This document shows positions 6,793 to 13,250 of a stretch of DNA of 17,045 nucleotides, piece after piece; position 1 is the stretch's first letter, and each line of letters starts with the position of its first letter. The stretch covers positions 1 to 17,045 of the forward strand of contig JAIRKX010000113.1 of NCBI GenBank assembly GCA_031259805.1, in the 5' to 3' direction. The DNA comes from Prevotellaceae bacterium (lineage in GTDB: Bacteria > Bacteroidota > Bacteroidia > Bacteroidales > UBA932). The notes below the pieces were generated by a model. The model did no database searches, was not told the origin of the DNA, and worked only from the letters and a program-made list of their open reading frames with translations. The position numbers and the translations under genes were made by a program.

Positions 6793-6877
6793 AGAAAGTA
6801 GTCGAGGAGTTGCGACATGGGGGATTAAGTTTATCGGCGATTAGTCGGAAGTATGGAATCAAAGGAGGTGTAGTGTG
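6793..6877 (+). pseudogene. Fragment of an IS3-type transposase orfA (helix-turn-helix)
   Basis: In one plus-strand frame the bases read KVVEELRHGGLSLSAISRKY followed by GIKGGVV and a stop. This is the helix-turn-helix portion of IS3-family or similar OrfA proteins, typically KVVEEI...LS...A.RKYGIKG. The N-terminal part is missing because the MITE-like element ends immediately upstream, and the frame stops soon after the motif. No OrfB or DDE domain remains. The fragment is short, so the family assignment is tentative. Confidence 0.45.
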
Positions 6878-6945
6878 AAGGCTTTGTGTAAATATTTTAA
6901 GAGTCGCCGGCAGGCAGTTACCCTGAGTACCGATTTTCAGCCCGA

Positions 6946-6963
6946 CCGAAACTAAGGTTTCGG
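6946..6963. repeat. Short hairpin CCGAAAC-TAAG-GTTTCGG
   Basis: A 7-bp perfect stem with a 4-nt loop, flanked by direct copies of GCCCGAC (6940-6945 lacks the first base; 6963-6969). A second stem, GCCCGA (6963-6968) with TCGGGC (6986-6991), competes with it. It lies downstream of def on the opposite side of the IS remnant and might act in def termination, but no T tract follows. Confidence 0.4.
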
Positions 6964-7048
6964 CCCGACTGAATGAACATCATCATCGGGCGGCATAGAA
7001 AACAAGAGAGATACGATGAATAACAACAAACAAAAATGATTATTAACC

Positions 7049-7072
7049 TGTCCACTTTTTCAGGACGTGACA
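7049..7072 (+). mobile_element. Candidate right terminal inverted repeat of an IS3-like remnant
   Basis: Read from the minus strand this begins TGTCACGTCCTGAAAAAGTG and then GACA. That resembles IS3-family ends, which start TGT or TGA and often carry an AAAAAGTGGACA-like block. The orientation agrees with the orfA fragment to the left. The def stop codon begins 3 bp further on, so the insertion would have landed at the gene end. No matching left end is in the window. Confidence 0.35.
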
Positions 7073-7074
7073 CC

Positions 7075-7626
7075 CTATACTACTTTTGTTTTATAATCGG
7101 CGTCTCCTTTGCCGCGAGCGATATTTTGCAGTTTACTCCGAATGATTTTCCGGCGAATGGGCGCTAAATGTTCGGTAAAAAGAATGCCTTTGATATGGTC
7201 ATACTCGTGTTGAGCAATGCGGGCGGGAGTGCCGTCCAACCATTCGTCATGCGCTTGAAAATGTTCGTCGAAATAGCGTACGCGCACACGCTTAGGGCGC
7301 ACCACATCTTCATGGATGCCCGGAATGCTCAAGCAGCCTTCGTTAAACGTCGACTTTTCCTTGCTGAAATCAACTAATTCCGGGTTAATCAACACCCGTT
7401 TAAACCCATCAGCGAGCGGGTCGTCGTCTTTAAACACCGAGGCGTCAATGACAATTAACCGAATGGCATGCCCTACTTGCGGGGCGGCTAATCCGACCCC
7501 ATTCGCATTATAAAGCGTGTCCCACATGTCGGAAATCAATTGCGACAGGGCGGGATAATCTTCTACGACAAGCGTCGCCTCTTTTTTCAGCACACCGGAG
7601 CCGTATACATATACAGGAAGAACCAT
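7075..7626 (-). CDS. def: Peptide deformylase
   Basis: A 183-residue cytoplasmic metalloenzyme that removes the N-formyl group from nascent proteins. All three motifs are intact: GVGLAAPQ (43-50), EGCLS (96-100, metal ligand Cys98) and QHEYDH (139-144, ligands His140 and His144, catalytic Glu141). The length fits the family. The start ATG at 7626 is 8 bp after the ruvX stop, so the two are likely co-transcribed. The C terminus (ADYKTKVV) ends where the IS-like remnant begins, so the last codons or the native terminator may have been altered by insertion. Confidence 0.95.
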   Translation of the reverse strand: MVLPVYVYGSGVLKKEATLVVEDYPALSQLISDMWDTLYNANGVGLAAPQVGHAIRLIVIDASVFKDDDPLADGFKRVLINPELVDFSKEKSTFNEGCLSIPGIHEDVVRPKRVRVRYFDEHFQAHDEWLDGTPARIAQHEYDHIKGILFTEHLAPIRRKIIRSKLQNIARGKGDADYKTKVV

Positions 7627-7634
7627 GCTATTCG

Positions 7635-8063
7635 TTATTTAATTAAATTATATTTTCGTGAATCCAAATACCCTTGCAGAATAAGCGCGGCGCTGACTTT
7701 ATCGACGGTCGCTTTTTCCCGCCGCGCCATTTTCTTAACGCCTCCGTCGATCATCGCCCTCAATGCCATGCGAGATGTAAAGCGTTCGTCGACCAGCGTA
7801 ACCGGAATGACAGGGAATTTTGCCTGTAATTGTTTTAGAAACGCATCTACGTACGGCGCCGTTTCGGTAGGCGTATTATTTAAATTTTTAGGATAGCCGA
7901 CGACAAACCGCTCCACCGGCTCGTTGCCAGAGTATGTGATTAAATACTCTATCACCTCCTTGGCGGCCACCGTATCGAGCGTGGTAGCAAATAACTGCAA
8001 CGGGTCAGTTACTGCGATACCCACTCGTTTCCTTCCGTAATCAATGCCAATAATACGATTCAT
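7635..8063 (-). CDS. ruvX: Holliday junction resolvase-like protein RuvX (YqgF)
   Basis: A 142-residue RNase H-fold protein of the YqgF/RuvX family, linked to Holliday junction resolution and, in Escherichia coli, to pre-16S rRNA 5' end processing. The N terminus MNRIIGIDYGRKRVGIAVTD carries the family Asp8 and the GIDYG.KR.G.A motif. VVGYPKNLN and VDERFTSRMA supply the further conserved segments, and a C-terminal DKVSAALILQGYLD is typical. The open frame extends another 77 codons upstream through the tRNA on the opposite strand, but that part has no family similarity, so ATG 8063 is chosen. A TACCTTTG box ends only 4 bases before this ATG, implying a very short or absent leader. def follows 8 bp downstream. 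Confidence 0.92.
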   Translation of the reverse strand: MNRIIGIDYGRKRVGIAVTDPLQLFATTLDTVAAKEVIEYLITYSGNEPVERFVVGYPKNLNNTPTETAPYVDAFLKQLQAKFPVIPVTLVDERFTSRMALRAMIDGGVKKMARREKATVDKVSAALILQGYLDSRKYNLIK

Positions 8064-8067
8064 GGCG

Positions 8068-8075
8068 CAAAGGTA
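8068..8075 (-). promoter_or_regulatory. -7 box (TACCTTTG) for ruvX-def, 4 nt before the start codon
   Basis: TACCTTTG matches TAnnTTTG exactly. A TTTG lies on the same strand at 8099-8102 with a 23-bp spacer, longer than the usual 19-21. Transcription would begin at or within a few bases of the ATG, so the message would be essentially leaderless. Confidence 0.5.
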
Positions 8076-8093
8076 CAAATTTTTGCCATGATT

Positions 8094-8125
8094 TTTGGCA
8101 AATTCATAAAACTGTATTACCTTTG
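8094..8125 (+). promoter_or_regulatory. Promoter of tRNA-Pro: TTTG-N20-TACCTTTG
   Basis: TTTG at 8094-8097 and TACCTTTG at 8118-8125 with a 20-bp spacer fit the Bacteroidota promoter. The tRNA begins 23 bp downstream. It is divergent from, and interleaved with, the ruvX promoter. A 7-bp dyad, TTTGCCA (8082-8088) and TGGCAAA (8096-8102), overlaps both. Confidence 0.7.
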
Positions 8126-8148
8126 TGTCCGCAAAACAGCCAGTACAT

Positions 8149-8222
8149 CGGGGCGTGGCGCAGTTGGCTAGCGCACTTGCATGGGGTGCAAGGGGTCGAA
8201 TGTTCGAGTCATTTCGCCCCGA
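8149..8222 (+). tRNA. tRNA-Pro (anticodon GGG)
   Basis: A 74-nt cloverleaf folds by eye. The acceptor stem is CGGGGCG (8149-8155) with CGCCCCG (8215-8221). The D stem is GCGC/GCGC and the D loop contains GG. The anticodon stem CTTGC/GCAAG encloses the loop ATGGGGT, giving anticodon GGG (8183-8185). The T stem GAATG/CATTT has loop TTCGAGT. The discriminator is A at 8222, and CCA is not encoded (CGA follows). The acceptor sequence is typical of bacterial tRNA-Pro. It reads codons CCC and CCU. Confidence 0.95.
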
Positions 8223-8231
8223 CGAATGGGG

Positions 8232-8284
8232 TTCCTTAGAAATAAGGAATGAAAGGAGCGAATCAAAAAATGGTTGGCTCCTTT
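8232..8284 (+). terminator. Tandem hairpins downstream of tRNA-Pro
   Basis: TTCCTTA (8232-8238) pairs with TAAGGAA (8243-8249) across a GAAA tetraloop. AAAGGAGC (8252-8259) pairs with GCTCCTTT (8277-8284), followed by one more T. The stems lie between the tRNA and a convergent gene, so they may terminate both. The T tract is short, so efficiency is uncertain. Confidence 0.6.
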
Positions 8285-8301
8285 TGCTTTGCATAAAGAT
8301 T

Positions 8302-8336
8302 GAAGCATGCCTGCGGAGGTGGACGCCTCATGCTTC
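8302..8336 (-). terminator. Hairpin at the 3' end of the cytidylate kinase-like gene
   Basis: GAAGCATG (8302-8309) and CATGCTTC (8329-8336) form an 8-bp perfect stem around a 19-nt loop, with an additional inner GAGG/CCTC pairing. The arm at 8329-8336 overlaps the last codons and stop of the kinase-like gene. On the minus strand the stem is followed by AATCTTTAT, a weak U-rich run. Its sequence also recurs near 12503 (see findings). Confidence 0.45.
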
Positions 8337-8936
8337 GCGCTTCACGATTAACTCCACCATCCGCACAATTTCCTCCGTCCCGAATACCGATGAATTCATG
8401 CACAGGTCGTAGGAGGTAGCCATACCCCACGTTTTGTTAGTATAATAATTATAGTATCCGGCGCGTTTTTTATCGGACTGTTCGAGGAGTAGGCGGGCTT
8501 CTTTTTCGACGAGGCTATGCGTGCGCATGAGACGGGTAAGGCGATCGTGGAAGTCGGCGCAGACAAACACTTTCAAGCAGCGGGGGTGATCGCGGAGGAT
8601 ATAGTCGGCACAGCGTCCGACGAAGATACAGGACGTCTCGCCGGCCAGCTTACGGATAACGTCGCTTTGGATTTTAAACAGCGCTTCGTTGCACAGGTAA
8701 TTGCCCGTATTTTCGGTCATATATCCGGAATGCAGGCCGAAAAGATGACCGCATACGCTGAAACGGCTTTTTTCGTCGGCTTTCTCGAAGAACGTCCGAT
8801 TCAGTCCGCTTTCGCGCGATGCAAGATTAATCAGTTCCTTATCGTAGCACGGGATGCCAAGACATTGCGCCAGTTGTTCACCTACCTGTTTGCCCCCGCT
8901 GCCAAGTTGTCGGCCGATAGTAATTATGTAGTTCAT
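8328..8936 (-). CDS. Cytidylate kinase-like family protein
   Basis: A 202-residue P-loop NTPase-like protein matching the family usually called cytidylate kinase-like (Cytidylate_kin2). The N terminus MNYIITIGRQLGSGGKQVGE contains the altered nucleotide-binding loop GRQLGSGGKQ, then LAxxLGIPCYDKELI, as in these proteins. Later CIFVGRCADYILRDHP and a basic lid-like segment with KKRAGYYNYYT follow. The real substrate is unknown for most members; the housekeeping CMP kinase (Cmk) is a different, longer-conserved family. The gene begins 9 bp downstream of the nhaD stop, which suggests co-transcription. Confidence 0.82.
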   Translation of the reverse strand: MNYIITIGRQLGSGGKQVGEQLAQCLGIPCYDKELINLASRESGLNRTFFEKADEKSRFSVCGHLFGLHSGYMTENTGNYLCNEALFKIQSDVIRKLAGETSCIFVGRCADYILRDHPRCLKVFVCADFHDRLTRLMRTHSLVEKEARLLLEQSDKKRAGYYNYYTNKTWGMATSYDLCMNSSVFGTEEIVRMVELIVKREA

Positions 8937-8945
8937 AGTATTGGG

Positions 8946-10232
8946 TTATAGAAATGATTTTACGAGAAGATCTTCTACGACATACGTCGCCGCGCCTGCC
9001 AGATAGCCCAGTAAAGCCCATCCGCTGATGCGTTTCAAGTACCAGATGAAATTTATTTTCTCCAGCCCCATCGCAGCTACGCCTGCCGCCGAGCCGATAA
9101 TCAATATCGACCCGCCCGTACCGGCGGCATACGCCAGAAATTCCCAGAAGAAATGATCGGTCGGGAACGTATACATCCCCTGCGCAGCAGCCACTAACGG
9201 CACATTATCGACAATGGCCGACACTACGCCAATGATCGTTACCACGACGCCCTGACTGCTCACCACACTATCCAACCATGCGGCCATCGACGACAGGATA
9301 CCGGCATGTTGCAGCGCCCCGACGCATAGCAGAATCCCAAGGAAGAACAAAATCGTCGATATCTCGATCTGATGTAGCGCATGGGTTACCGACAGCCGCT
9401 GTTTGAGGCGTCCGCCGTGATGTTTCCGGTATAGGATGCCGGTATAAATCCACAGGATACCGACCCCCAGAATCATCCCCACATAGGGCGGCAGGTGGGT
9501 GATAGCTTTAAATACCGGCACGCACAGCAAAATCAGAATACCCAAGAAAAAGATCGACGTGCGCACCGACGGCGGCAATAGTATCCGCCGTTCGCCAACC
9601 GTTTGCGCAGGCGGATCGACCGTTCCTTTCATCAAGAACGAGAATGCAGCCAGTGGCACAAGCATCGACACGACGCTCGGCAAGAACAGTTTGCTGATAA
9701 CCGCCCCGGTCGTTATCTGTTTACCGATCCACAACATCGTCGTCGTAACGTCGCCCATCGGCGTCCATGCGCCGCCGGCATTCGCCGAGATGATGACCAT
9801 CGAGACGAATAGCAGCCGATCGTCGCGTCGCCCGACTAACTTCCCCAACAGGGAAACCATCACGATCGTCGTCGTCAGGTTATCGAGCACCGCCGAAAGA
9901 AAAAAGGTGATGCCGGCGACTACCCACAACAGTTTTCGCTTGTTGGTCGTGCGGATTTTATCAGTAATAAACAGGAATCCGTTGTGCGCGTCAATGACTT
10001 CGACAATCGTCATTGCGCCTAACAGGAAAAACAGTACGCTGGCGATACTGCTAAGTTCCTCGTTGATGTGCTCCAGCACCGGCTCCACCCCGTCGGCGGC
10101 CAGCAGGATATAGGCCGTCCAGCATAGCGCACCCATACACAACGCCGTTCCTGCCTTATTAATTTTCAGGAAATGCTCGAACACAATCGCGCTATACCCG
10201 ATTAAGAAAAGAATAATGAGAATTGTTACCAT
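8946..10232 (-). CDS. nhaD: Na+/H+ antiporter, NhaD family
   Basis: A 428-residue inner-membrane protein with about 11-12 hydrophobic segments, expected to exchange sodium for protons. Ion-transporter superfamily features include SAVLDNLTTTIVMVSLLGKL (near 113-132), ISANAGGAWTPMGDVTTTML (148-167) and, in the second half, IVDNVPLVAAAQG and GTGGSILIIGSAAGVAAMG, the paired Asp-Asn and Gly-rich re-entrant motifs typical of NhaD. The length fits the family. It is followed at 9 bp by the cytidylate kinase-like gene and lies 132 bp downstream of the MATE gene on the same strand. I see no clear TAnnTTTG box before it, so it may be read from the MATE promoter. Confidence 0.9.
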   Translation of the reverse strand: MVTILIILFLIGYSAIVFEHFLKINKAGTALCMGALCWTAYILLAADGVEPVLEHINEELSSIASVLFFLLGAMTIVEVIDAHNGFLFITDKIRTTNKRKLLWVVAGITFFLSAVLDNLTTTIVMVSLLGKLVGRRDDRLLFVSMVIISANAGGAWTPMGDVTTTMLWIGKQITTGAVISKLFLPSVVSMLVPLAAFSFLMKGTVDPPAQTVGERRILLPPSVRTSIFFLGILILLCVPVFKAITHLPPYVGMILGVGILWIYTGILYRKHHGGRLKQRLSVTHALHQIEISTILFFLGILLCVGALQHAGILSSMAAWLDSVVSSQGVVVTIIGVVSAIVDNVPLVAAAQGMYTFPTDHFFWEFLAYAAGTGGSILIIGSAAGVAAMGLEKINFIWYLKRISGWALLGYLAGAATYVVEDLLVKSFL

Positions 10233-10343
10233 GATGAATTTGGATAGTTAATTTTAAATAGTTGATTTTGGAAACGGCGTGCATCCTCCTCAATGCTCGT
10301 CCGGTTAGGGACGAAATAGGAATTTGTATGCAGGTATTTGCCA

Positions 10344-10364
10344 TCATTGTTCATTGTTCATTGT
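10344..10364. repeat. Heptamer microsatellite (TCATTGT)x3
   Basis: Three exact tandem TCATTGT units, followed by the partial unit TCACTG that contains the MATE stop codon region. It abuts the end of the MATE gene. Similar heptamer runs occur at 1-21 and 11939-11952. Confidence 0.8.
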
Positions 10365-11705
10365 TCACTGCCTGCTGCGCCTCTCCGCCGCCAGCAGCGC
10401 TCCGGCGAGCACGACCGACAGGGCGTCAGAGAATGTAAAGCTGCTCCACACTCCCGTGATACCCCATTGCGCCGGAAGAATAAGCAACAGCGGAATCAGG
10501 AACAGCACCTGCCGGGTCATTGACAGGATAATCGCCTTACCGGGCTTGCCGATGCTTTGGAAAAACGTCGAGCATATCATCTGAAACCCGACGAGCGGAT
10601 ACACGGCAAAGACCCATCGCAAGCCTACGGAGGCCATGTCAATCTGCTGCCTGTCGGTAGTAAACAGCGCCGCCATACCACCGGCAAACAATTCGACAAC
10701 GGCAAACCCGATGATCATAATCGCCGTCGCGTACAGGATCGACCGTTTCAACACGCTCGACACCCGCCGGTGCAGCTGTGCACCGAAATTATATCCGGCA
10801 ATCGGCTGCATGCCCTGCCCCAGCCCCAGCACAATCATAATAAAAAGGAATGCCACACGGTTAATAATCCCATACGCGCCGACGGCCATATTGCCGCCGT
10901 ACTGCATCAGTTGCCGGTTGATGATAATAACTACCAGACAGCTGGCGGCATTCATCAGGAACGGCGCCATCCCGATAGCCAGCGAATCGTAGACGATACT
11001 CCGCCGCAGTCGGTAGATTCCCTTTTGCCAATGGATTATCGAACGCTTATCGTGGAATCGGCGAAATTGCCACGCCAGCACCACGACCTGCGAAATAATC
11101 GTCGCAAAAGCAGATCCCTGTATGCCCCATTTAAAAACAAAAATAAACAGCGGATTCAGCACGAGGTTAATGAGCACCGTAAAAATCGTACCCATCATCG
11201 CCAGCCGCGGATTGCCTGCCGAGCGGAGCATGGCATTCAACCCGAAATACAGGTGCGTAACGACATTCCCCGCCAAGATGATAATCATAAATTGATGCGC
11301 GTAAGGCAGCATCTCGTCGCTGGCGCCAAAGAACAGCAGGATCGGATCAAGGAATAGCAGCGACGCCATCGAAAACGCCAGCCCCATGACGACGTTTAAC
11401 ACCAGCACATTTCCCAGAATCGTATTCGCCGAAGCGTAATCACGCTGCCCTATCCGAATAGAGAGCAACGTCGAGGCGCCCACGCCGACCAGCGACCCGA
11501 AGGCCGCCGCCAGATTCATCAACGGGAATGTAATCGCCAGACCCGACAGCGCCATCGGCCCCACGCCGTGTCCGATAAATATACTGTCGGTGATATTATA
11601 CAACGACGCAGCCGTCATCGCAATAATCGCCGGAATAGCGTACTCCAGCAAGAGTGTCCCGATCTTTTCTGTCCCTAACGTCAACGTAGCTTTCTCGTCC
11701 TTCAT
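10365..11705 (-). CDS. MATE family efflux transporter
   Basis: A 446-residue inner-membrane protein with about 12 hydrophobic helices in two related halves, typical of multidrug and toxin extrusion transporters driven by sodium or proton gradients. The N terminus LGTEKIGTLLLEYAIPAIIA then LYNITDSIFIGHGVGPMALSG carries the family's first-helix signature, and GLGQGMQPIAGYNFGAQLHRR in the second half is the matching MatE repeat motif. The length (440-460) is usual. A TATCTTTG box lies 33 bp upstream of the ATG. The substrate cannot be told from sequence. The C terminus ends in a short basic tail (ERRSRQ) at a heptamer repeat. Confidence 0.92.
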   Translation of the reverse strand: MKDEKATLTLGTEKIGTLLLEYAIPAIIAMTAASLYNITDSIFIGHGVGPMALSGLAITFPLMNLAAAFGSLVGVGASTLLSIRIGQRDYASANTILGNVLVLNVVMGLAFSMASLLFLDPILLFFGASDEMLPYAHQFMIIILAGNVVTHLYFGLNAMLRSAGNPRLAMMGTIFTVLINLVLNPLFIFVFKWGIQGSAFATIISQVVVLAWQFRRFHDKRSIIHWQKGIYRLRRSIVYDSLAIGMAPFLMNAASCLVVIIINRQLMQYGGNMAVGAYGIINRVAFLFIMIVLGLGQGMQPIAGYNFGAQLHRRVSSVLKRSILYATAIMIIGFAVVELFAGGMAALFTTDRQQIDMASVGLRWVFAVYPLVGFQMICSTFFQSIGKPGKAIILSMTRQVLFLIPLLLILPAQWGITGVWSSFTFSDALSVVLAGALLAAERRSRQ

Positions 11706-11737
11706 CTTTCTTGTGGTTTTCCGTAAATAAACGGGTG

Positions 11738-11745
11738 CAAAGATA
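11738..11745 (-). promoter_or_regulatory. -7 box (TATCTTTG) for the MATE gene
   Basis: TATCTTTG on the minus strand matches TAnnTTTG and predicts a leader of about 27 nt before the ATG at 11705. No TTTG is at the standard upstream spacing. Confidence 0.55.
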
Positions 11746-11862
11746 GGGGTTTTTTATCGATTTGCTTATTTGGTGATTTGTCCCCTGCGGGGCACAATAG
11801 CAATAGAAAAAGAACGGCGTACGCAACACGCCGACAGGCGTTTGCCCGGACACCGATAATTC

Positions 11863-11915
11863 GTCGGACAAATACTAGAATATTCGTTGGACGAATACTA
11901 GAGTATTTGTCCGAC
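11863..11915. repeat. Long imperfect hairpin/double repeat at the DHFR 3' end
   Basis: The arms 11863-11887 and 11891-11915 are reverse complements with three central mismatches, around the loop TGG. The same two arms also read as near-identical direct repeats (GGACAAATACTAGAATATTC versus GGACGAATACTAGAGTATTT) because each is itself almost palindromic. The DHFR stop codon (11875-11877) lies in one arm. It probably terminates DHFR transcripts, or is a REP-like element. Confidence 0.6.
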
Positions 11916-12477
11916 CAGATAAAAACGAAGAGTTGAAAGTGGAGAGTGGAGAGTTATTATTGCCGTCGGCTTTAGCCGACGGACGTCGTTCATCACTCTT
12001 CGCGTACACAACAAACGAAAATGCGCCGGCGAACGTCTCGCCACGCGGAAAATCGCGTCGTGATATTTCGCGCCAGAGGCGTTGGTCTATAGGGGGGAAA
12101 AACGTATCGGCGTCGTAGTCGGCATGGACTTCGGTCAGGTAGATACGATGAGCCAGCGGCAAGGCTTCTCGGTAGATGCTGCCGCCGCCGATGATAAACG
12201 CTTCCTCCTCGTCAGGGCAGGCGGCGATGGCCGACGCCAAATCCGGCGCTATCACGATCGCATCCTGCGGCGACGACAGGCTGCGGCTAACGACAATATT
12301 CGTGCGACCGGGCAACGGCTTACCGATAGACTCGAACGTCTTCCGACCCATCACCACCGGATGACCCCACGTAAGCTGTTTGAAATAGCGCAAGTCTTCG
12401 GCGATATGCCACAAGAGCCGATTACCCTTGCCAATCGCCCCGTTCCGCGCCACCGCTACAATGATAGATAGAAGCAT
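11875..12477 (-). CDS. folA: Dihydrofolate reductase with repeat-derived C-terminal tail
   Basis: A 200-residue cytoplasmic enzyme that reduces dihydrofolate to tetrahydrofolate with NADPH. Conserved features are SIIVAVARNGAIGKGNRLLW (4-23), the active-site acid in HIAEDLRYFK (Asp28), VMGRKTFESIG (42-52), LPGRTNIVVSR (55-65) and FIIGGGSIY (94-102). The fold normally ends near residue 160 (SFVVYAK). Residues 161-200 are extra, Ser/Asn/Thr-rich and encoded by low-complexity DNA: a CCGTCGGC/GCCGACGG dyad, two GTGGAGA heptamers and a palindrome containing the stop. The tail is probably a neutral read-through product of repeat insertion at the gene end. No close promoter box is seen. An unrelated stretch of 80 bp separates it from the next upstream gene. 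Confidence 0.92.
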   Translation of the reverse strand: MLLSIIVAVARNGAIGKGNRLLWHIAEDLRYFKQLTWGHPVVMGRKTFESIGKPLPGRTNIVVSRSLSSPQDAIVIAPDLASAIAACPDEEEAFIIGGGSIYREALPLAHRIYLTEVHADYDADTFFPPIDQRLWREISRRDFPRGETFAGAFSFVVYAKSDERRPSAKADGNNNSPLSTFNSSFLSGRTNTLVFVQRIF

Positions 12478-12557
12478 GTTTCGTTGTTGATTTGTTGATA
12501 CGTGAAGCCTGACTGCGGAGGAGAAGCGCGCTGAGACTGTTACCCCGCTTGTCGCAA

Positions 12558-13148
12558 TTAATCATTTACCATTAACCATACATTGACAATCTCGCCGATA
12601 TACATCTTATGGAAATCGCCGGCGGGGTAGATGTCGGCAGCGTTGTCGATAAACTGTTCGGGCGAGAAGAAGTCGGTATAGATTTTTCGGCATTCGATAA
12701 TCAGCCGCGCCTCTTCAAAAGCCACATTACCGCTTTCGAGAATACGAGGCGTAAGGCCCGCCTCCTTTACCTTGTCAACATCGCGCCCCGAGACGCGACC
12801 ACAAAGCGCTAAGGCCGAGCGATAGGTTTCGTCGAAGAAACTCAGGGTAAAATAATCCTGCGCTTCGGCGAACTCAAACGTGTAGCGTTGCGGGCGGATA
12901 AAACAAAAAGCCACCGGACGATTCCACAGATGCCCGATAGCGCCCCAACTGGCCGTCATCGTATTAAAATGCTCGGACGTGCCGGCGGTAATCAGCATCC
13001 AGTCGTCGGCCATAAGATGCACCACATTGTCGGGAATTTCCTTGCTGTCGATTTGGGTAAATACATTCATCATTTCGGTAGTTGATGGGTTTTGCCGGCA
13101 GGACACGACCGCCAGCAATAATACAGTATAACTTAAAAACTTTTTCAT
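12558..13148 (-). CDS. Predicted lipoprotein with flavin reductase-like (FMN-binding split barrel) domain
   Basis: A 196-residue protein. The body resembles the flavin reductase-like split-barrel family: ADDWMLITAGTSEHFNTMTA, SWGAIGHLWNRPVAFCFIRP, YTFEFAEAQDYFTLSFFDE, then LCGRVSGRDVDKVKEAGL and a C-terminal HKMYIGEIVNVW. Such proteins bind FMN and reduce flavins or act as small oxidoreductases. Starting at ATG 13148, residues 1-16 form a signal peptide ending VVSC (MKKFLSYTVLLLAVVSC), so it should be a lipoprotein outside the cytoplasm. The frame is open further upstream, but those codons overlap both promoters. A TACCTTTG box lies 21 bp upstream. It is divergent from rmuC. Confidence 0.8.
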   Translation of the reverse strand: MKKFLSYTVLLLAVVSCRQNPSTTEMMNVFTQIDSKEIPDNVVHLMADDWMLITAGTSEHFNTMTASWGAIGHLWNRPVAFCFIRPQRYTFEFAEAQDYFTLSFFDETYRSALALCGRVSGRDVDKVKEAGLTPRILESGNVAFEEARLIIECRKIYTDFFSPEQFIDNAADIYPAGDFHKMYIGEIVNVWLMVND

Positions 13149-13169
13149 AATGAATAAAATTCGTTCCGG

Positions 13170-13177
13170 CAAAGGTA
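13170..13177 (-). promoter_or_regulatory. -7 box (TACCTTTG) for the flavin reductase-like lipoprotein
   Basis: TACCTTTG on the minus strand matches TAnnTTTG and implies a leader of roughly 17 nt to the ATG at 13148, supporting that start. It lies only 10 bp from the -33 box of the divergent rmuC promoter, so the two promoters overlap. Confidence 0.6.
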
Positions 13178-13186
13178 GAAAAACTT

Positions 13187-13217
13187 TTTGACAACCGTTT
13201 AAGAAACCGTATCTTTG
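13187..13217 (+). promoter_or_regulatory. rmuC promoter: TTTG-N19-TATCTTTG
   Basis: TTTG at 13187-13190 and TATCTTTG at 13210-13217 are separated by exactly 19 bp, the textbook Bacteroidota arrangement and the best promoter in the window. The TTG at 13215 that would extend the rmuC frame is part of the -7 box and should not be translated. An AGGA at 13240-13243 is a plausible ribosome binding site. Confidence 0.8.
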
Positions 13218-13250
13218 TCCGAAAAACAAACCAAACAAAAGGAATCAATG

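Noticed and set aside
7014..7040. Tiny frame MNNNKQK before the IS-like end
   Set aside because: Seven codons of AT-rich sequence with no supporting signal.
8064..8294. 77-codon N-terminal extension of ruvX
   Set aside because: It overlaps the tRNA and both promoters, has no family similarity, and the conserved RuvX N terminus starts at ATG 8063.
11706..11871. Minus-strand open frame upstream of the MATE gene
   Set aside because: It spans the MATE promoter and leader in another frame and shows no domain.
13149..13238. Upstream extension of the flavin reductase-like frame
   Set aside because: It would remove the clear lipoprotein signal start and run through the promoter boxes.
13215..13250. 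TTG start for rmuC
   Set aside because: The TTG is part of the TATCTTTG promoter box; ATG 13251 has a ribosome binding site.
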